Below the pieces are notes generated by a model that was not told the origin of the DNA, did not search any database, and worked only from the letters and a program-made list of their open reading frames with translations. 64,000 nt of DNA from Lysobacter sp. FW306-1B-D06B. Its GTDB lineage: Bacteria > Pseudomonadota > Gammaproteobacteria > Xanthomonadales > Xanthomonadaceae. The stretch covers positions 1,302,001-1,366,000 of the forward strand of contig NZ_CP151802.1 in assembly GCF_038446665.1 (NCBI RefSeq), read 5' to 3'. Shown piece after piece: positions 33,226-41,464 of the stretch (its first letter is position 1; every line of letters begins with the position of its first letter). Position numbers and translations under genes: made by a program.

Positions 33226-33564
33226 TCAGGTGCAGGTGGTCAACAGCAATGCCGGCGCCAGCGCGATGATCGCCGAGACGAGCGCTGCGACCAGCGTCCA
33301 CACGATCACGGCATGCACGAACGCGCCGATCGGCGTCTGGCCCGGCCCGCGCATGGCCAGGCTGAAGCGATGCCACAGCCAGCCGATCGCGATCATGTGC
33401 GCCAGCAGCAGCGCGGCCAGCGTCAATCGCAGCGAACCGCTCGCCCATGCGAACCGGCAACCGATCGCGTGCACCGCATACAGCACCACGAGCGCACTGC
33501 ACCACAACGCGAAGCCGGCGCCGAGCCACCACAGACGACGTGGCGCCAGCGGCGGCGCGTTCAC
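33226..33564 (-). CDS. Small three-helix membrane protein of the oxidase operon
   Basis: A 112-residue protein with three predicted helices: WWLGAGFALWCSALVVLYAV, LRLTLAALLLAHMIAIGWLW and VHAVIVWTLVAALVSAIIAL. I chose the GTG start at 33564 because it overlaps the TGA of the subunit I/III gene (GTGA), implying translational coupling. The family is not recognised. Position between the oxidase subunits and the flavoprotein suggests a small accessory subunit, comparable to subunit IV proteins of other heme-copper oxidases. Confidence 0.65.
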   Translation of the reverse strand: MNAPPLAPRRLWWLGAGFALWCSALVVLYAVHAIGCRFAWASGSLRLTLAALLLAHMIAIGWLWHRFSLAMRGPGQTPIGAFVHAVIVWTLVAALVSAIIALAPALLLTTCT

Positions 33565-36095
33565 GGATGCAGCTCCAGCACGCCGACGAGCCCCGGCAGC
33601 GCGATGAACAGCCCCAGTGCGATCAGCCCCGTAACCGCCGTGTAGTCGAGCCAGCCTCGCGTCAGGCGCAGGTCCAGCGTGCGCCGCTGCGACACGTATC
33701 CGCCGCGCATGCGCAGCAGGTTGCTGATGAGGAACACCAGCCCGGCAATGGCGTGGAAGATCACGAAGCCGACCAGCGCCGAAGCCGTGGCGCCCAGCGC
33801 GTGTTCGGTCGGCGCGGGCACGATGCGCGCGATGAGCCCCATGCCGGCGAAGATCGCCACCAGCAGCGCGAGGATTGTCATGGCGACCGAGCCCATCGGC
33901 ATCGCGCCGCCGACGAGCGCGCGCAGCGAGCGCCGTGCGATCGCCGCGGCGACGATCAGGGCGATGGCGAGGATCGCCACACGCACCATGTCGGGCGCGG
34001 GCATCGCCGGCGGTGTCCCGCGCAAGCCGGTCCACACATACAGCGTGCCGAACAGCAGCGACGTGAACAGCGTGCCGTCGATGACCAGCGTGCATACCAG
34101 CGCGATCCAAGGCGGCGAACCTTCGACTTCGGTATGCGGCGGCACGCTGAGGCCCTTGCCGATCGGCAGCGGGCCCAGGTCGCGCGCATGGCCGGAACGT
34201 TGCGCGGCCAGCACCAGCAGCGCGATCACCACGATCGCCCAGCCCAGCGACAGCCAGTACGCCTTGAACAGGAAGCCCAGCACCGCCGCGGCCGTGGCCA
34301 CGCCGGTCACCAGCGGCAGGTACGTGGGTTGCGGCAGCACGATCAACTGCTCCGGTTCGCCCGAGGTCGCGTGCACGCCCAGCGCTTCCTGCCAGCCGTT
34401 GCGGGTGGAGCCCAGGTAGCCTTCGCCGCGCGCCAGCGACAGGCGCAGTTCGTCCGCATCGGCGGGACCGCCGCCCTCGCCCAGATGCGGAATCGACGCG
34501 AACGCATACGACGGCGGTGGCAAACGCATCGCCCACTCCAGCGTCGTCGCGCCCCACGGATTGCGTTGCGCGCGACGGCCGTAGCGGACCTGCACGAACA
34601 GGTCGATCACCAGCACCGCAAAACCGATCGTCATGACGAAGCCGCCGAGCGAGGAGAGCAGGTTGAGCCCGTTCCAGCCTTCAAAGCCGTGGTAGGTGTA
34701 GATGCGCCGCGGCATGCCGAGCAGGCCCGTCAGGTGCATCAGGAAGAAGGTGAGGTTGAAGCCGATGAAGATGATCCAGAACGCGACCACCGACAGCCGT
34801 CCCACCGCCGCGCGTCCGGTCAGCAGCGGCAGCCAGTAGTACAGGCCGGCCAGCATCGGAAAGGCCAGCGCGCCTCCGACGACGTAGTGCATGTGCGCCA
34901 CGACGAAGTAGGTGTCGTGCGCCTGCCAGTCGAACGGCACGACGGCGAGCATCACGCCGGTCAGCCCGCCCATCACGAAGACGAAGAAGAAACCGAAGAT
35001 GTAGAGCATCGGCACGTCCCAGCGCGGCTTGCCGTGCGCCAGCGTCGCCAGCCACGCGAACACCTGCACCGCGGTGGGCACGGCCACGATCACCGACCCT
35101 GCGGAGAAGAACGCCAGTGCCAGGTGCGGAATGCCCACCGTGAACATGTGGTGGACCCAGATGCCGAAGCTCAGGAACGCCAGCGCGATGATCGCCACCA
35201 CGATCGCGCGGTAGCCCACCAGTTCGCGGCGCGCGAACACCGGGATGATCGTCGACAGCACGGCGGCCATCGGCAGGAAGATGATGTAGACGTCGGGATG
35301 GCCGAACAGCCAGAACAGGTGCTGCCACAGCAGCGGATTGCCGCCGCGCGTGGGATCGAAGAACGGCAGGCCGAACGCGCGCTCGGCTTCCAGCAGGATC
35401 GAGGCGAGGATCAGCGGCGGGAATGCGACGATCATCATCATCGCCGTCACCAGGATGTACCAGGCGAAGATCGGCATGCGGTCCAGCGACATGCCGGGCG
35501 CGCGCATCTTCAGGATGGACACGACGATCTCCACCGCCAGCGACAGCGCCGATATCTCCACGAAGGTGATGCCCAGCAGCCACACGTCGGCGTTGATGCC
35601 GGGGCTGTAGACGTTGGAGCTCAGCGGCGTGTACATGAACCAGCCGCCGTCGGGCGCCACGCCGAACAGCAGCGAGAGCGTCACGATCGAGCCGCCGAAC
35701 AGGTAGCACCAGTAGCCGTAGGCGGTCAGTCGCGGAAAGGCGAAGTCGCGCGTGCCCAGGATCTTCGGCGTGAGATAGACGGCGAAGCTCTCCACCATCG
35801 GGATGGCGAACAGGAACAGCATCATCGTCCCGTGCACGGTGAAGACCTGGTTGTAGATCTCCGGCGTCATGAAATCGGAATTGGGCGTGGCCAGCTGCAC
35901 GCGGGTGAGCATGCCCAACACGCCGGCGATGGCGAAGAAGGCGAAGGACGTCACCATCATCCGCACGCCGATGACGGAGTGGTTCACCGCCGCCAGGCGC
36001 TGCAGTCCCGGCCCGGTCGCCCAGATCGCCGACAACTGGCGATGCAGCCGCAGCGCCGGACTTTCGTTCGATGCCGGATCGACGTGCTCGCTCAT
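33561..36095 (-). CDS. ctaD: Cytochrome c oxidase, fused subunits I and III
   Basis: An 844-residue fusion. The N-terminal part (about 1-570) is the heme-copper catalytic subunit: VFTVHGTMMLFLFAIP (heme His), WLFGHPDVYIIFLP (CuB His and Tyr), WVHHMFTVG (CuB His pair) and FVVAHMHYVVGGA (heme His). The C-terminal part (about 650-844) is a subunit III domain of seven helices, with TLVIDGTLFTSLLFGTLYVW and FHAIAGLVFLISNLLRMRGG. Fused I/III polypeptides occur in caa3-type and related oxidases. The start at 36095 overlaps the subunit II stop (ATGA). Confidence 0.9.
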   Translation of the reverse strand: MSEHVDPASNESPALRLHRQLSAIWATGPGLQRLAAVNHSVIGVRMMVTSFAFFAIAGVLGMLTRVQLATPNSDFMTPEIYNQVFTVHGTMMLFLFAIPMVESFAVYLTPKILGTRDFAFPRLTAYGYWCYLFGGSIVTLSLLFGVAPDGGWFMYTPLSSNVYSPGINADVWLLGITFVEISALSLAVEIVVSILKMRAPGMSLDRMPIFAWYILVTAMMMIVAFPPLILASILLEAERAFGLPFFDPTRGGNPLLWQHLFWLFGHPDVYIIFLPMAAVLSTIIPVFARRELVGYRAIVVAIIALAFLSFGIWVHHMFTVGIPHLALAFFSAGSVIVAVPTAVQVFAWLATLAHGKPRWDVPMLYIFGFFFVFVMGGLTGVMLAVVPFDWQAHDTYFVVAHMHYVVGGALAFPMLAGLYYWLPLLTGRAAVGRLSVVAFWIIFIGFNLTFFLMHLTGLLGMPRRIYTYHGFEGWNGLNLLSSLGGFVMTIGFAVLVIDLFVQVRYGRRAQRNPWGATTLEWAMRLPPPSYAFASIPHLGEGGGPADADELRLSLARGEGYLGSTRNGWQEALGVHATSGEPEQLIVLPQPTYLPLVTGVATAAAVLGFLFKAYWLSLGWAIVVIALLVLAAQRSGHARDLGPLPIGKGLSVPPHTEVEGSPPWIALVCTLVIDGTLFTSLLFGTLYVWTGLRGTPPAMPAPDMVRVAILAIALIVAAAIARRSLRALVGGAMPMGSVAMTILALLVAIFAGMGLIARIVPAPTEHALGATASALVGFVIFHAIAGLVFLISNLLRMRGGYVSQRRTLDLRLTRGWLDYTAVTGLIALGLFIALPGLVGVLELHP

Positions 36096-36784
36096 GGCGC
36101 TTCCTTCTGGCCGGTGCCCGCCTGCGCGAGCGCGGCGGCGTAGTCCTGGCGGGGATGGACGATCACGGTGAAGCGCATGTTCGCGTGGCCCAGTCCGCAG
36201 AACTCGTTGCACAGTCCTTCGTAGCGGCCGGGCACGGGGGCGCGGATGCGCAGGCGGTTCACGTGGCCGGGCAGGGCGTCGATCTTCCCCGCCAGGCGCG
36301 GCACCCAGAACGCGTGGATGACATCGTCGCTGGTGACGTTGATGTCGACCGGCGTGTCGGCCGGCAGGTGCAGCACGCCGTTCGTCGCCATGCCGCCGTT
36401 GTCGGGGTAGCGGAAGGTCCAGTTCCATTGCCGGGCGACCGCTTCGACCTGGAGCGGCGAACGCCCCGGCAGCGGAAGCAGCCGCTCGCCCGCGATCAGC
36501 GCATAGGCCAGCAGCGGCAGCAGCACCACCGCCGGCAGGGCCAACCCGCCCAGCACGATCCAGCGCGTCGGCGAGAGACTCGATCCCCATCCCGGGCGCT
36601 TGATGACCAACACCCACAGCGCCATCACCAGCAGGAACAGCACAGCGCCGCCGGCCAGCATCACCCACCACAGCGTGGCGATCGAATCGGCCGCCGGGCC
36701 GGCGGGATCCAGCGTCGACAAGGGCCGGTCGCATCCGCTCAGCGCCAGCGCCGCCATGCCCATCCATCCTGTCCGGACGATCAC
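36092..36784 (-). CDS. ctaC: Cytochrome c oxidase subunit II (CuA-containing lipoprotein)
   Basis: A 230-residue subunit. I chose a GTG start at 36784, which gives a 17-residue signal peptide ending in the lipobox LSGC; the internal ATGs would give one too short and uncharged. Two membrane helices (about 38-60 and 77-98) precede a cupredoxin domain. The CuA site is complete: DDVIHAFWVPRLAGK (His) and YEGLCNEFCGLGHANM (two Cys, Glu, His, Met). It therefore accepts electrons from cytochrome c, unlike CyoA. There is no fused cytochrome c domain. Divergent from the DUF2231 gene. Confidence 0.87.
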   Translation of the reverse strand: MIVRTGWMGMAALALSGCDRPLSTLDPAGPAADSIATLWWVMLAGGAVLFLLVMALWVLVIKRPGWGSSLSPTRWIVLGGLALPAVVLLPLLAYALIAGERLLPLPGRSPLQVEAVARQWNWTFRYPDNGGMATNGVLHLPADTPVDINVTSDDVIHAFWVPRLAGKIDALPGHVNRLRIRAPVPGRYEGLCNEFCGLGHANMRFTVIVHPRQDYAAALAQAGTGQKEAP

Positions 36785-36838
36785 GCGACCGCGCGTACGA
36801 TCCGCGCCGTCACCGTCGAGGATCGAGGAACGCGGGCC

Positions 36839-37342
36839 ATGGCGAAGCAACCGTCGAAGATGAGCGAGGTCTTCCTGGAGCACCTGCGGCTGGACATGGG
36901 ATCGGCCGTGGCCCTGGTGGGGCATCCGATCCACGTGATGATGGTGCACTTCCCGGTCGCGTTCGTCGTGGCCACGCTCGGTGCGGACGTGTGCTACTGG
37001 TGGTCGGGCGATCCGTTCTGGCAGCGGGCCGGCGTGTGGGCGGCCGGCGTCGCGTTCTGGACGGGCGTGGGCGCGAGCATCGTCGGCACCGGCGAGTTGC
37101 TGCTCGTGCGCGGCATCCGCCTGCTGGAAGCCAGCTGGTCGCACGCCATCGCCGCGATGACGCTGGTCGCCATCACCGCCGCCAACTGGGGCGTGCGCCT
37201 GATCGACCCCGCGGCCGTCCTGCCGCATGGGCTGGCGCTGTCGTTGCTCGCCTCGGTGATGGTGGGCTTCGCGGGTTGGCACGGCGGCAAGCTCGTCTTC
37301 GATCATGGCGTGGGAATTCTGGTTTCGTCGTCCAGGGACTAG
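36839..37342 (+). CDS. DUF2231 membrane protein
   Basis: A 167-residue, four-helix membrane protein. VGHPIHVMMVHFPVAFVVAT is the hallmark of DUF2231, with the HP-x-H-x-x-x-x-HFP histidines near the start of helix 1 that may bind heme. The second half has LEASWSHAIAAMTLVAI and GWHGGKLVFDHGVG. DUF2231 proteins are often found near oxidase or heme genes, as here, between subunit II (divergent) and the CopD-like gene (convergent; the two stop codons overlap by 4 bp). Confidence 0.83.
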   Translation: MAKQPSKMSEVFLEHLRLDMGSAVALVGHPIHVMMVHFPVAFVVATLGADVCYWWSGDPFWQRAGVWAAGVAFWTGVGASIVGTGELLLVRGIRLLEASWSHAIAAMTLVAITAANWGVRLIDPAAVLPHGLALSLLASVMVGFAGWHGGKLVFDHGVGILVSSSRD

Positions 37343-37818
37343 CGAAGCCAGCGCTGCAGTCCGCCCGGCTGGAACAGGCCGGCCGCGAACAGGTTCGAAT
37401 CCAGATGCGGTTTGGCCAGCACGACCCAGATCACCGCCGTGATCAGCACCGCGTAGGCCACGGCCAGCGCGATGCAGGAGGGACGGCCCAGTCGTCCGTT
37501 GGGCAGGAACAGCTTCACCAGGATCAGCCCCGCCACGACGTGCAGCATCGCCATCAGGCCGACCAGCACCATCTTCATCGAGAACCATTCCAGGAACGTG
37601 GCCTGCAGGAAGATCAGCGCCGTGCCGCTGGCGATGGCGATGTAGGCGGCGGGCGAGGTGAGGTCCACGTAGACCAGTCGCGCGATGCGGTGCAGGCGGT
37701 TCAACTCGGTGCCGGGCACGAGCGCGCCCCGCTGCCAGAACAGGAACGGCAGCACGATCAATCCACCCGACCACACCGCGATGGCGGCCAGGTGGATGAA
37801 CTTGAGCAGCGTGGTCAT
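37339..37818 (-). CDS. CopD-family membrane protein
   Basis: A 159-residue, four-helix protein with LLKFIHLAAIAVWSGGLIVL, the first-helix signature of CopD-like/DUF2269-like proteins, and FLEWFSMKMVLVGLMAMLHV in the third helix. His residues in helices 1 and 3 could bind copper or heme. CopD proteins take part in copper uptake, and a role in supplying copper to the nearby oxidases is plausible. It overlaps the upstream ctaG-like gene by 4 bp, so the two are coupled. Confidence 0.75.
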   Translation of the reverse strand: MTTLLKFIHLAAIAVWSGGLIVLPFLFWQRGALVPGTELNRLHRIARLVYVDLTSPAAYIAIASGTALIFLQATFLEWFSMKMVLVGLMAMLHVVAGLILVKLFLPNGRLGRPSCIALAVAYAVLITAVIWVVLAKPHLDSNLFAAGLFQPGGLQRWLR

Positions 37819-38540
37819 ACGCCGCTCTCGCGCGGACGCAGGCCCGATGCCGCGATCGACAACCCGGCGATCAGATAGGGCACCACGGCCGGGACCCACA
37901 TTAGCAGTCCGGCCAGTTGCTGGTCGGACATCGGATCCAGCCCCCACGCATACGTGCTGGCGAAATGCACCAGATAGAGCGGGCGCGGCGCGAACACGAT
38001 CACCGCGCCCAGCAGGCCCATCTGCCCGATGGTCGCGCCCAACGCCACCAGCGCCGAACCGATCGGCGTCGACGGCGCGAGGATCGCGCGCCACATCACC
38101 CACGCGCTTGCCAGCAGCGTCACCTGCATCAGCCAGTACGCGGCCACGCTGGCCAGGCCCCACGTGTACGCGCCGGGCGTGTGCCACAGCCAGAGGATCA
38201 CGGCATGGGCCGCGACCACGGCGGCCAGCGGCAGGCGGCTTGCCTTCGTCGACGGAAACGCCATCGCCAGCAGCGGCGCCGCCACGGCGACCAGCAGGAC
38301 GTGATGCAGCACGCGCGCCGAGAACAGGGCCGAGGAGAGTGCGCACAGCGGCGAGACGAACACGACGGCCATCACCGCGATCGCGCTCCAGCCGGCCCGC
38401 CTGTGGGGTGCGCGCGCACGTGTGAGCGCCGCCGCGAGGAACAGCAGCATCGCGATCAGCCAGGGATCGAAATTCCAGCGCGTCCACACGTCGCCGGGAA
38501 TGGCGGCTGGCCCGCAGTAGGCGATCATCGGAACCGGCAT
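37815..38540 (-). CDS. ctaG: CtaG-family (caa3-type) oxidase assembly protein
   Basis: A 241-residue, seven-helix membrane protein of the caa3_CtaG family (not the Cox11-type CtaG). Family marks are WNFDPWLIAMLLFLAAAL near the N-terminus, FSARVLHHVLLVAVAAPLLA, and HTPGAYTWGLASVAAYWLMQ, with HxxH-like histidines that could bind copper. These proteins are needed for assembly of the CuB centre in caa3-type oxidases, which matches the fused subunit I/III oxidase encoded 1.7 kb away on the same strand. Confidence 0.83.
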   Translation of the reverse strand: MPVPMIAYCGPAAIPGDVWTRWNFDPWLIAMLLFLAAALTRARAPHRRAGWSAIAVMAVVFVSPLCALSSALFSARVLHHVLLVAVAAPLLAMAFPSTKASRLPLAAVVAAHAVILWLWHTPGAYTWGLASVAAYWLMQVTLLASAWVMWRAILAPSTPIGSALVALGATIGQMGLLGAVIVFAPRPLYLVHFASTYAWGLDPMSDQQLAGLLMWVPAVVPYLIAGLSIAASGLRPRESGV

Positions 38541-38767
38541 GGCTCGATCTCCTCCTCCCGCCCAACGCCCCCGATCTGGTGTGCGCCCCGAGCCGGGGGA
38601 GTCTTAGCCGATGGGCAGTGAAGGCGGGGTGTTGGGCGTGTGTCGATGCGGTGGGCGCGGCCGTTCGCAGCGGTCTGGAGAGACGCGCCGCATCACGCAT
38701 GCGCTAACCTTGCACGCGGCGCCGCGATTCTCGCCGCGCATCGGCGCCCTGGCCCCTGGAGCACGAG

Positions 38768-39778
38768 ATGGCCTCCAAGCTGAGCCTTCCATTGCAGGTC
38801 CTGGTGGTGGAAGACAGCCCCGAGTACGCGCTGATCGTCCGGCGATGGCTCGAGGAAGACGGCCTGGCGCAGGTGACCCTGGCCGAAGACGCGGTGCAGG
38901 CGCGCGTCGCGATTCACTCGCGCCACTGGGACATGATGGTCACCGACGTCGAGATGCCGGGCGCCAGCGGGCTGGACCTCATCCAGGAAGCCAAGGCCGC
39001 GTATCGATGGACCTGCGTGCTGGTGATGACGGGCGTGGTCAGCGCGGAGTACGCGCGCACGGCGCTGCAGAACAACGCCGACGGCCTGCTCTTCAAACCC
39101 TTCAGCAAAGAGGTGTTCCTGAAGGAAGTGCACAAACTCGCCGGCCAGACGCTCACGCGTCGCCGGCATGAGCGCCGCTCGGTGCTGGCGGTGGGCGCGC
39201 ATCCCGACGATGTGGAGATCGGGTGCGGCGGCACCTTGTCGATGCATGCGGCCAACCAGGACGAAGTGACCATCCTGACCCTCAGCCACGGCGCGCAGGG
39301 CGGTGACGCCATGATCCGCGCGCGTGAGGCGCATGCGGCAGCGGAGTTGCTCCGTGCACGCTTGATCCTGGCCGATCTGCGTGACACGCAGATTCCCGAA
39401 GGCGGCACCAGCATCGAACTGATCCAGCAGGCGATCGCCGAGGTGCAGCCCACGCACGTCTACACGCATTCGCAGTACGACACCCATCAGGATCATCGCA
39501 ACACGCATCGCGCCACGATGGTCGCCGCGCGCAGCGTGGGCAATGTCTACTGCTATCAGCCGCCGTCGGCGACGGTGGAGTTCCGGCCCGGGCTGTTCAT
39601 CGACATCTCCGGCCACATGCAGCACAAGCTCGACGCGATCGACGCCTATTCGAGCCAGACGGCATCGCGCGCGTACCTCGCGCCCGATCTGATCGTCGCC
39701 ACGGCGCGCTATTGGGGCCGTTTCGCCGGCTACGTGATGGCCGAACCGCTGGAAGTGATCCGGCAGCGCGGGCCCTGA
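38768..39778 (+). CDS. Receiver domain fused to PIG-L (LmbE-like) deacetylase
   Basis: A 336-residue two-domain protein. Residues 8-125 are a CheY-like receiver: VLVVEDSPEYAL, phospho-acceptor Asp60 in MMVTDVEMPG, the switch Thr in VMTGV and Lys110 in LFKPFSK. After a basic linker (RRRHERR) comes a PIG-L deacetylase domain: AVGAHPDDVEIGCGGTLSMH (144 onward) and THSQYDTHQDHRNTHRA, which together give the AHPDD and HxxH zinc/catalytic set. Known PIG-L enzymes remove N-acetyl groups from GlcNAc-type sugars. A receiver fused to this enzyme is unusual and suggests phosphorylation-controlled deacetylation. It is convergent with the Hpt-like gene. Confidence 0.88.
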   Translation: MASKLSLPLQVLVVEDSPEYALIVRRWLEEDGLAQVTLAEDAVQARVAIHSRHWDMMVTDVEMPGASGLDLIQEAKAAYRWTCVLVMTGVVSAEYARTALQNNADGLLFKPFSKEVFLKEVHKLAGQTLTRRRHERRSVLAVGAHPDDVEIGCGGTLSMHAANQDEVTILTLSHGAQGGDAMIRAREAHAAAELLRARLILADLRDTQIPEGGTSIELIQQAIAEVQPTHVYTHSQYDTHQDHRNTHRATMVAARSVGNVYCYQPPSATVEFRPGLFIDISGHMQHKLDAIDAYSSQTASRAYLAPDLIVATARYWGRFAGYVMAEPLEVIRQRGP

Positions 39779-40141
39779 TCACGCCGCGCCGTCCGTTCCC
39801 TCGGCCGACGACTGCGCTGCTTCGCGCAGCAGCGATTGGATGCGATCCACCAGCGCGAGGGAGTGCGGCTCGCGCTCGGGTGAAACCGGCGCGTGCCACA
39901 TCGCCGACACGCGTTCGCAGTGATCCTGCATATCGCGTCGGGCCAGCAGCGCCAGTGTCGGCGTCAAGCGGTGCAGATGCCGGCGCACCTCGCCTTCCTC
40001 ATTGGCGAGGATGCTTTGCCTGAGCTGCGGCAGCAGGCGTTGCGCGGCCTCGGCGAAGGTCTCCACCACCAACGGCACCAGCCCCGCATCACCCAGCAGG
40101 CGCGCCGCCTGTTCCAGATCCAGATCGCCCTCATGCTTCAT
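39779..40141 (-). CDS. Hpt-like phosphotransfer protein
   Basis: A 120-residue all-helical protein. The segment VRRHLHRLTPTLALLARRDM (53 onward) aligns with the Hpt core HxLKGxA; His57 is the likely phosphorylated residue, though the usual Lys-Gly is replaced by Thr-Pro. Helices before (FAEAAQRLLPQLRQSIL) and after match the four-helix Hpt bundle. It would pass phosphate between receivers encoded nearby. The start lies 11 bp inside the ATP-grasp gene, so the two are co-transcribed. Confidence 0.68.
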   Translation of the reverse strand: MKHEGDLDLEQAARLLGDAGLVPLVVETFAEAAQRLLPQLRQSILANEEGEVRRHLHRLTPTLALLARRDMQDHCERVSAMWHAPVSPEREPHSLALVDRIQSLLREAAQSSAEGTDGAA

Positions 40142-41306
40142 CGGCGGCTGCGTCCGGAGGCGGCAGCGTCACGGCGAGGATCTCGCCGTTGCGCACGGGC
40201 TGCGCGGTTTCCGCCTCGCGGAAATGCCGCATCGCTTCGCGCGAATCGGCGAATCCATCATCCAGGCCGATCATGAAACCGCGCAGGAACTGCCCGTGCC
40301 CGAACACTACGACGTGACCCTCCTGTTGCCACAGCCGGAGGTGGAACGCGCGCAGGCGGCCGACGAACTGCGCGAACGATTCCGCCCCTTCGCCGTCGAC
40401 GTGGAAAGGATCGGCGCGCTGCCAGTACTGCGTCACCATCGGCTTGCGCTGCGCCGGACTGGTGCGGTCCGCGCGCGCGGGCGCCAGGTACGAGAACTCT
40501 TCGATCGGCCACGTCTCCACGGCCGCGTTGATCTCCAGCAACTTGTACGGCCCTTCGCGGCTTTGCTTGAACTGGATGTTGGCCACGTAGCGGATGCCGA
40601 CCTCGCGCGCGATACCGGCGGCGGCATCCGTGAGCTCGGGCATGTGTACGGTGCGCGCGGTGATCGCGATTCCCGAATCGGTGCGGATGCGCTCGCGCGG
40701 AACGGCCGCGACGAGTTCGCCGTGCTGGCTCACGTACACGTCGACGGAGAACTCCGGCCCGGGCAGCAGTTCCTGCACGAGATAGGAACCGTCCCGGGGC
40801 AGGGCATCCAGGTCGGCCGCGCGTTCGATGAGCGCGATGCCGCGCGAACCGGCGCCCGCGCGCGGCTTGGCGAAGCACGGGAAGCGGACGATCCCGGCGC
40901 GCGTGTCGTCGGTAAGCAGCACGCATTCGGGAACGAACGGATTGCCGGCCAGGTGCGACATCAGGGCCCACTTGTCGCGACAGCGATGCAGCACCGCCGC
41001 CGGCGACAGCGGCACACGTGTGCGCAGCGCGGTGAAGGCCGCCTCGGCTTCGGCCAGGGGCGCCAGCTCGGGATCGACGGTGGAGATCAGCACGTCGATG
41101 GACTGCGCGCGACACAGCTCGAGCAGCGCGGACACCAGCCCGGAATCTTCGCCGCGCGGAATCAGGAACCGGTTCGACGCCGGTACCAGGTAGAGCCCCG
41201 GGGAATTCGCATCCATGTCCGCCAGGAAGAGCTCGTGCTCGGCGGCCAGCGATTTCCATACGCTGACCGCTGCGGGTCCGCCCGCACCGGTGACCAGAAC
41301 GCGCAT
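40131..41306 (-). CDS. ATP-grasp enzyme fused to a truncated histidine-phosphatase domain
   Basis: A 391-residue protein. The N-terminal 1-115 is a Rossmann-like pre-ATP-grasp domain (VLVTGAGGPAAVSVWKSLAA). Residues 115-270 are ATP-grasp: FPCFAKPRAGAGSRGI, SYLVQELLPGPEFSVDVYV and YKLLEIN, where Glu and Asn of LEIN are metal ligands. Directly after LEIN the sequence switches to VETWPIEEFSYLAPARADRT and later GHVVVFGHGQFLRGFMIGL, the C-terminal half of a histidine phosphatase with its second catalytic His. The phosphatase N-terminal RHG motif and the usual C-terminal part after EINPR of the ATP-grasp are absent. It looks like a chimera of two genes joined in frame. Confidence 0.75.
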   Translation of the reverse strand: MRVLVTGAGGPAAVSVWKSLAAEHELFLADMDANSPGLYLVPASNRFLIPRGEDSGLVSALLELCRAQSIDVLISTVDPELAPLAEAEAAFTALRTRVPLSPAAVLHRCRDKWALMSHLAGNPFVPECVLLTDDTRAGIVRFPCFAKPRAGAGSRGIALIERAADLDALPRDGSYLVQELLPGPEFSVDVYVSQHGELVAAVPRERIRTDSGIAITARTVHMPELTDAAAGIAREVGIRYVANIQFKQSREGPYKLLEINAAVETWPIEEFSYLAPARADRTSPAQRKPMVTQYWQRADPFHVDGEGAESFAQFVGRLRAFHLRLWQQEGHVVVFGHGQFLRGFMIGLDDGFADSREAMRHFREAETAQPVRNGEILAVTLPPPDAAADEA

Positions 41307-41464
41307 GTTCGCGATTCGTGGATGGATGTCGGGAAGCTATCCGCTCCGTCGTGATGGCTGCCTTCACGCGTTCCGGATTCGCCCGGCGCATGCGTGGGGT
41401 GTGGTACACAGGACCCGGTCATCGCCGATGCGTCCGCCGGCAGGCGTTCCGGAGGCCAAAGCGC

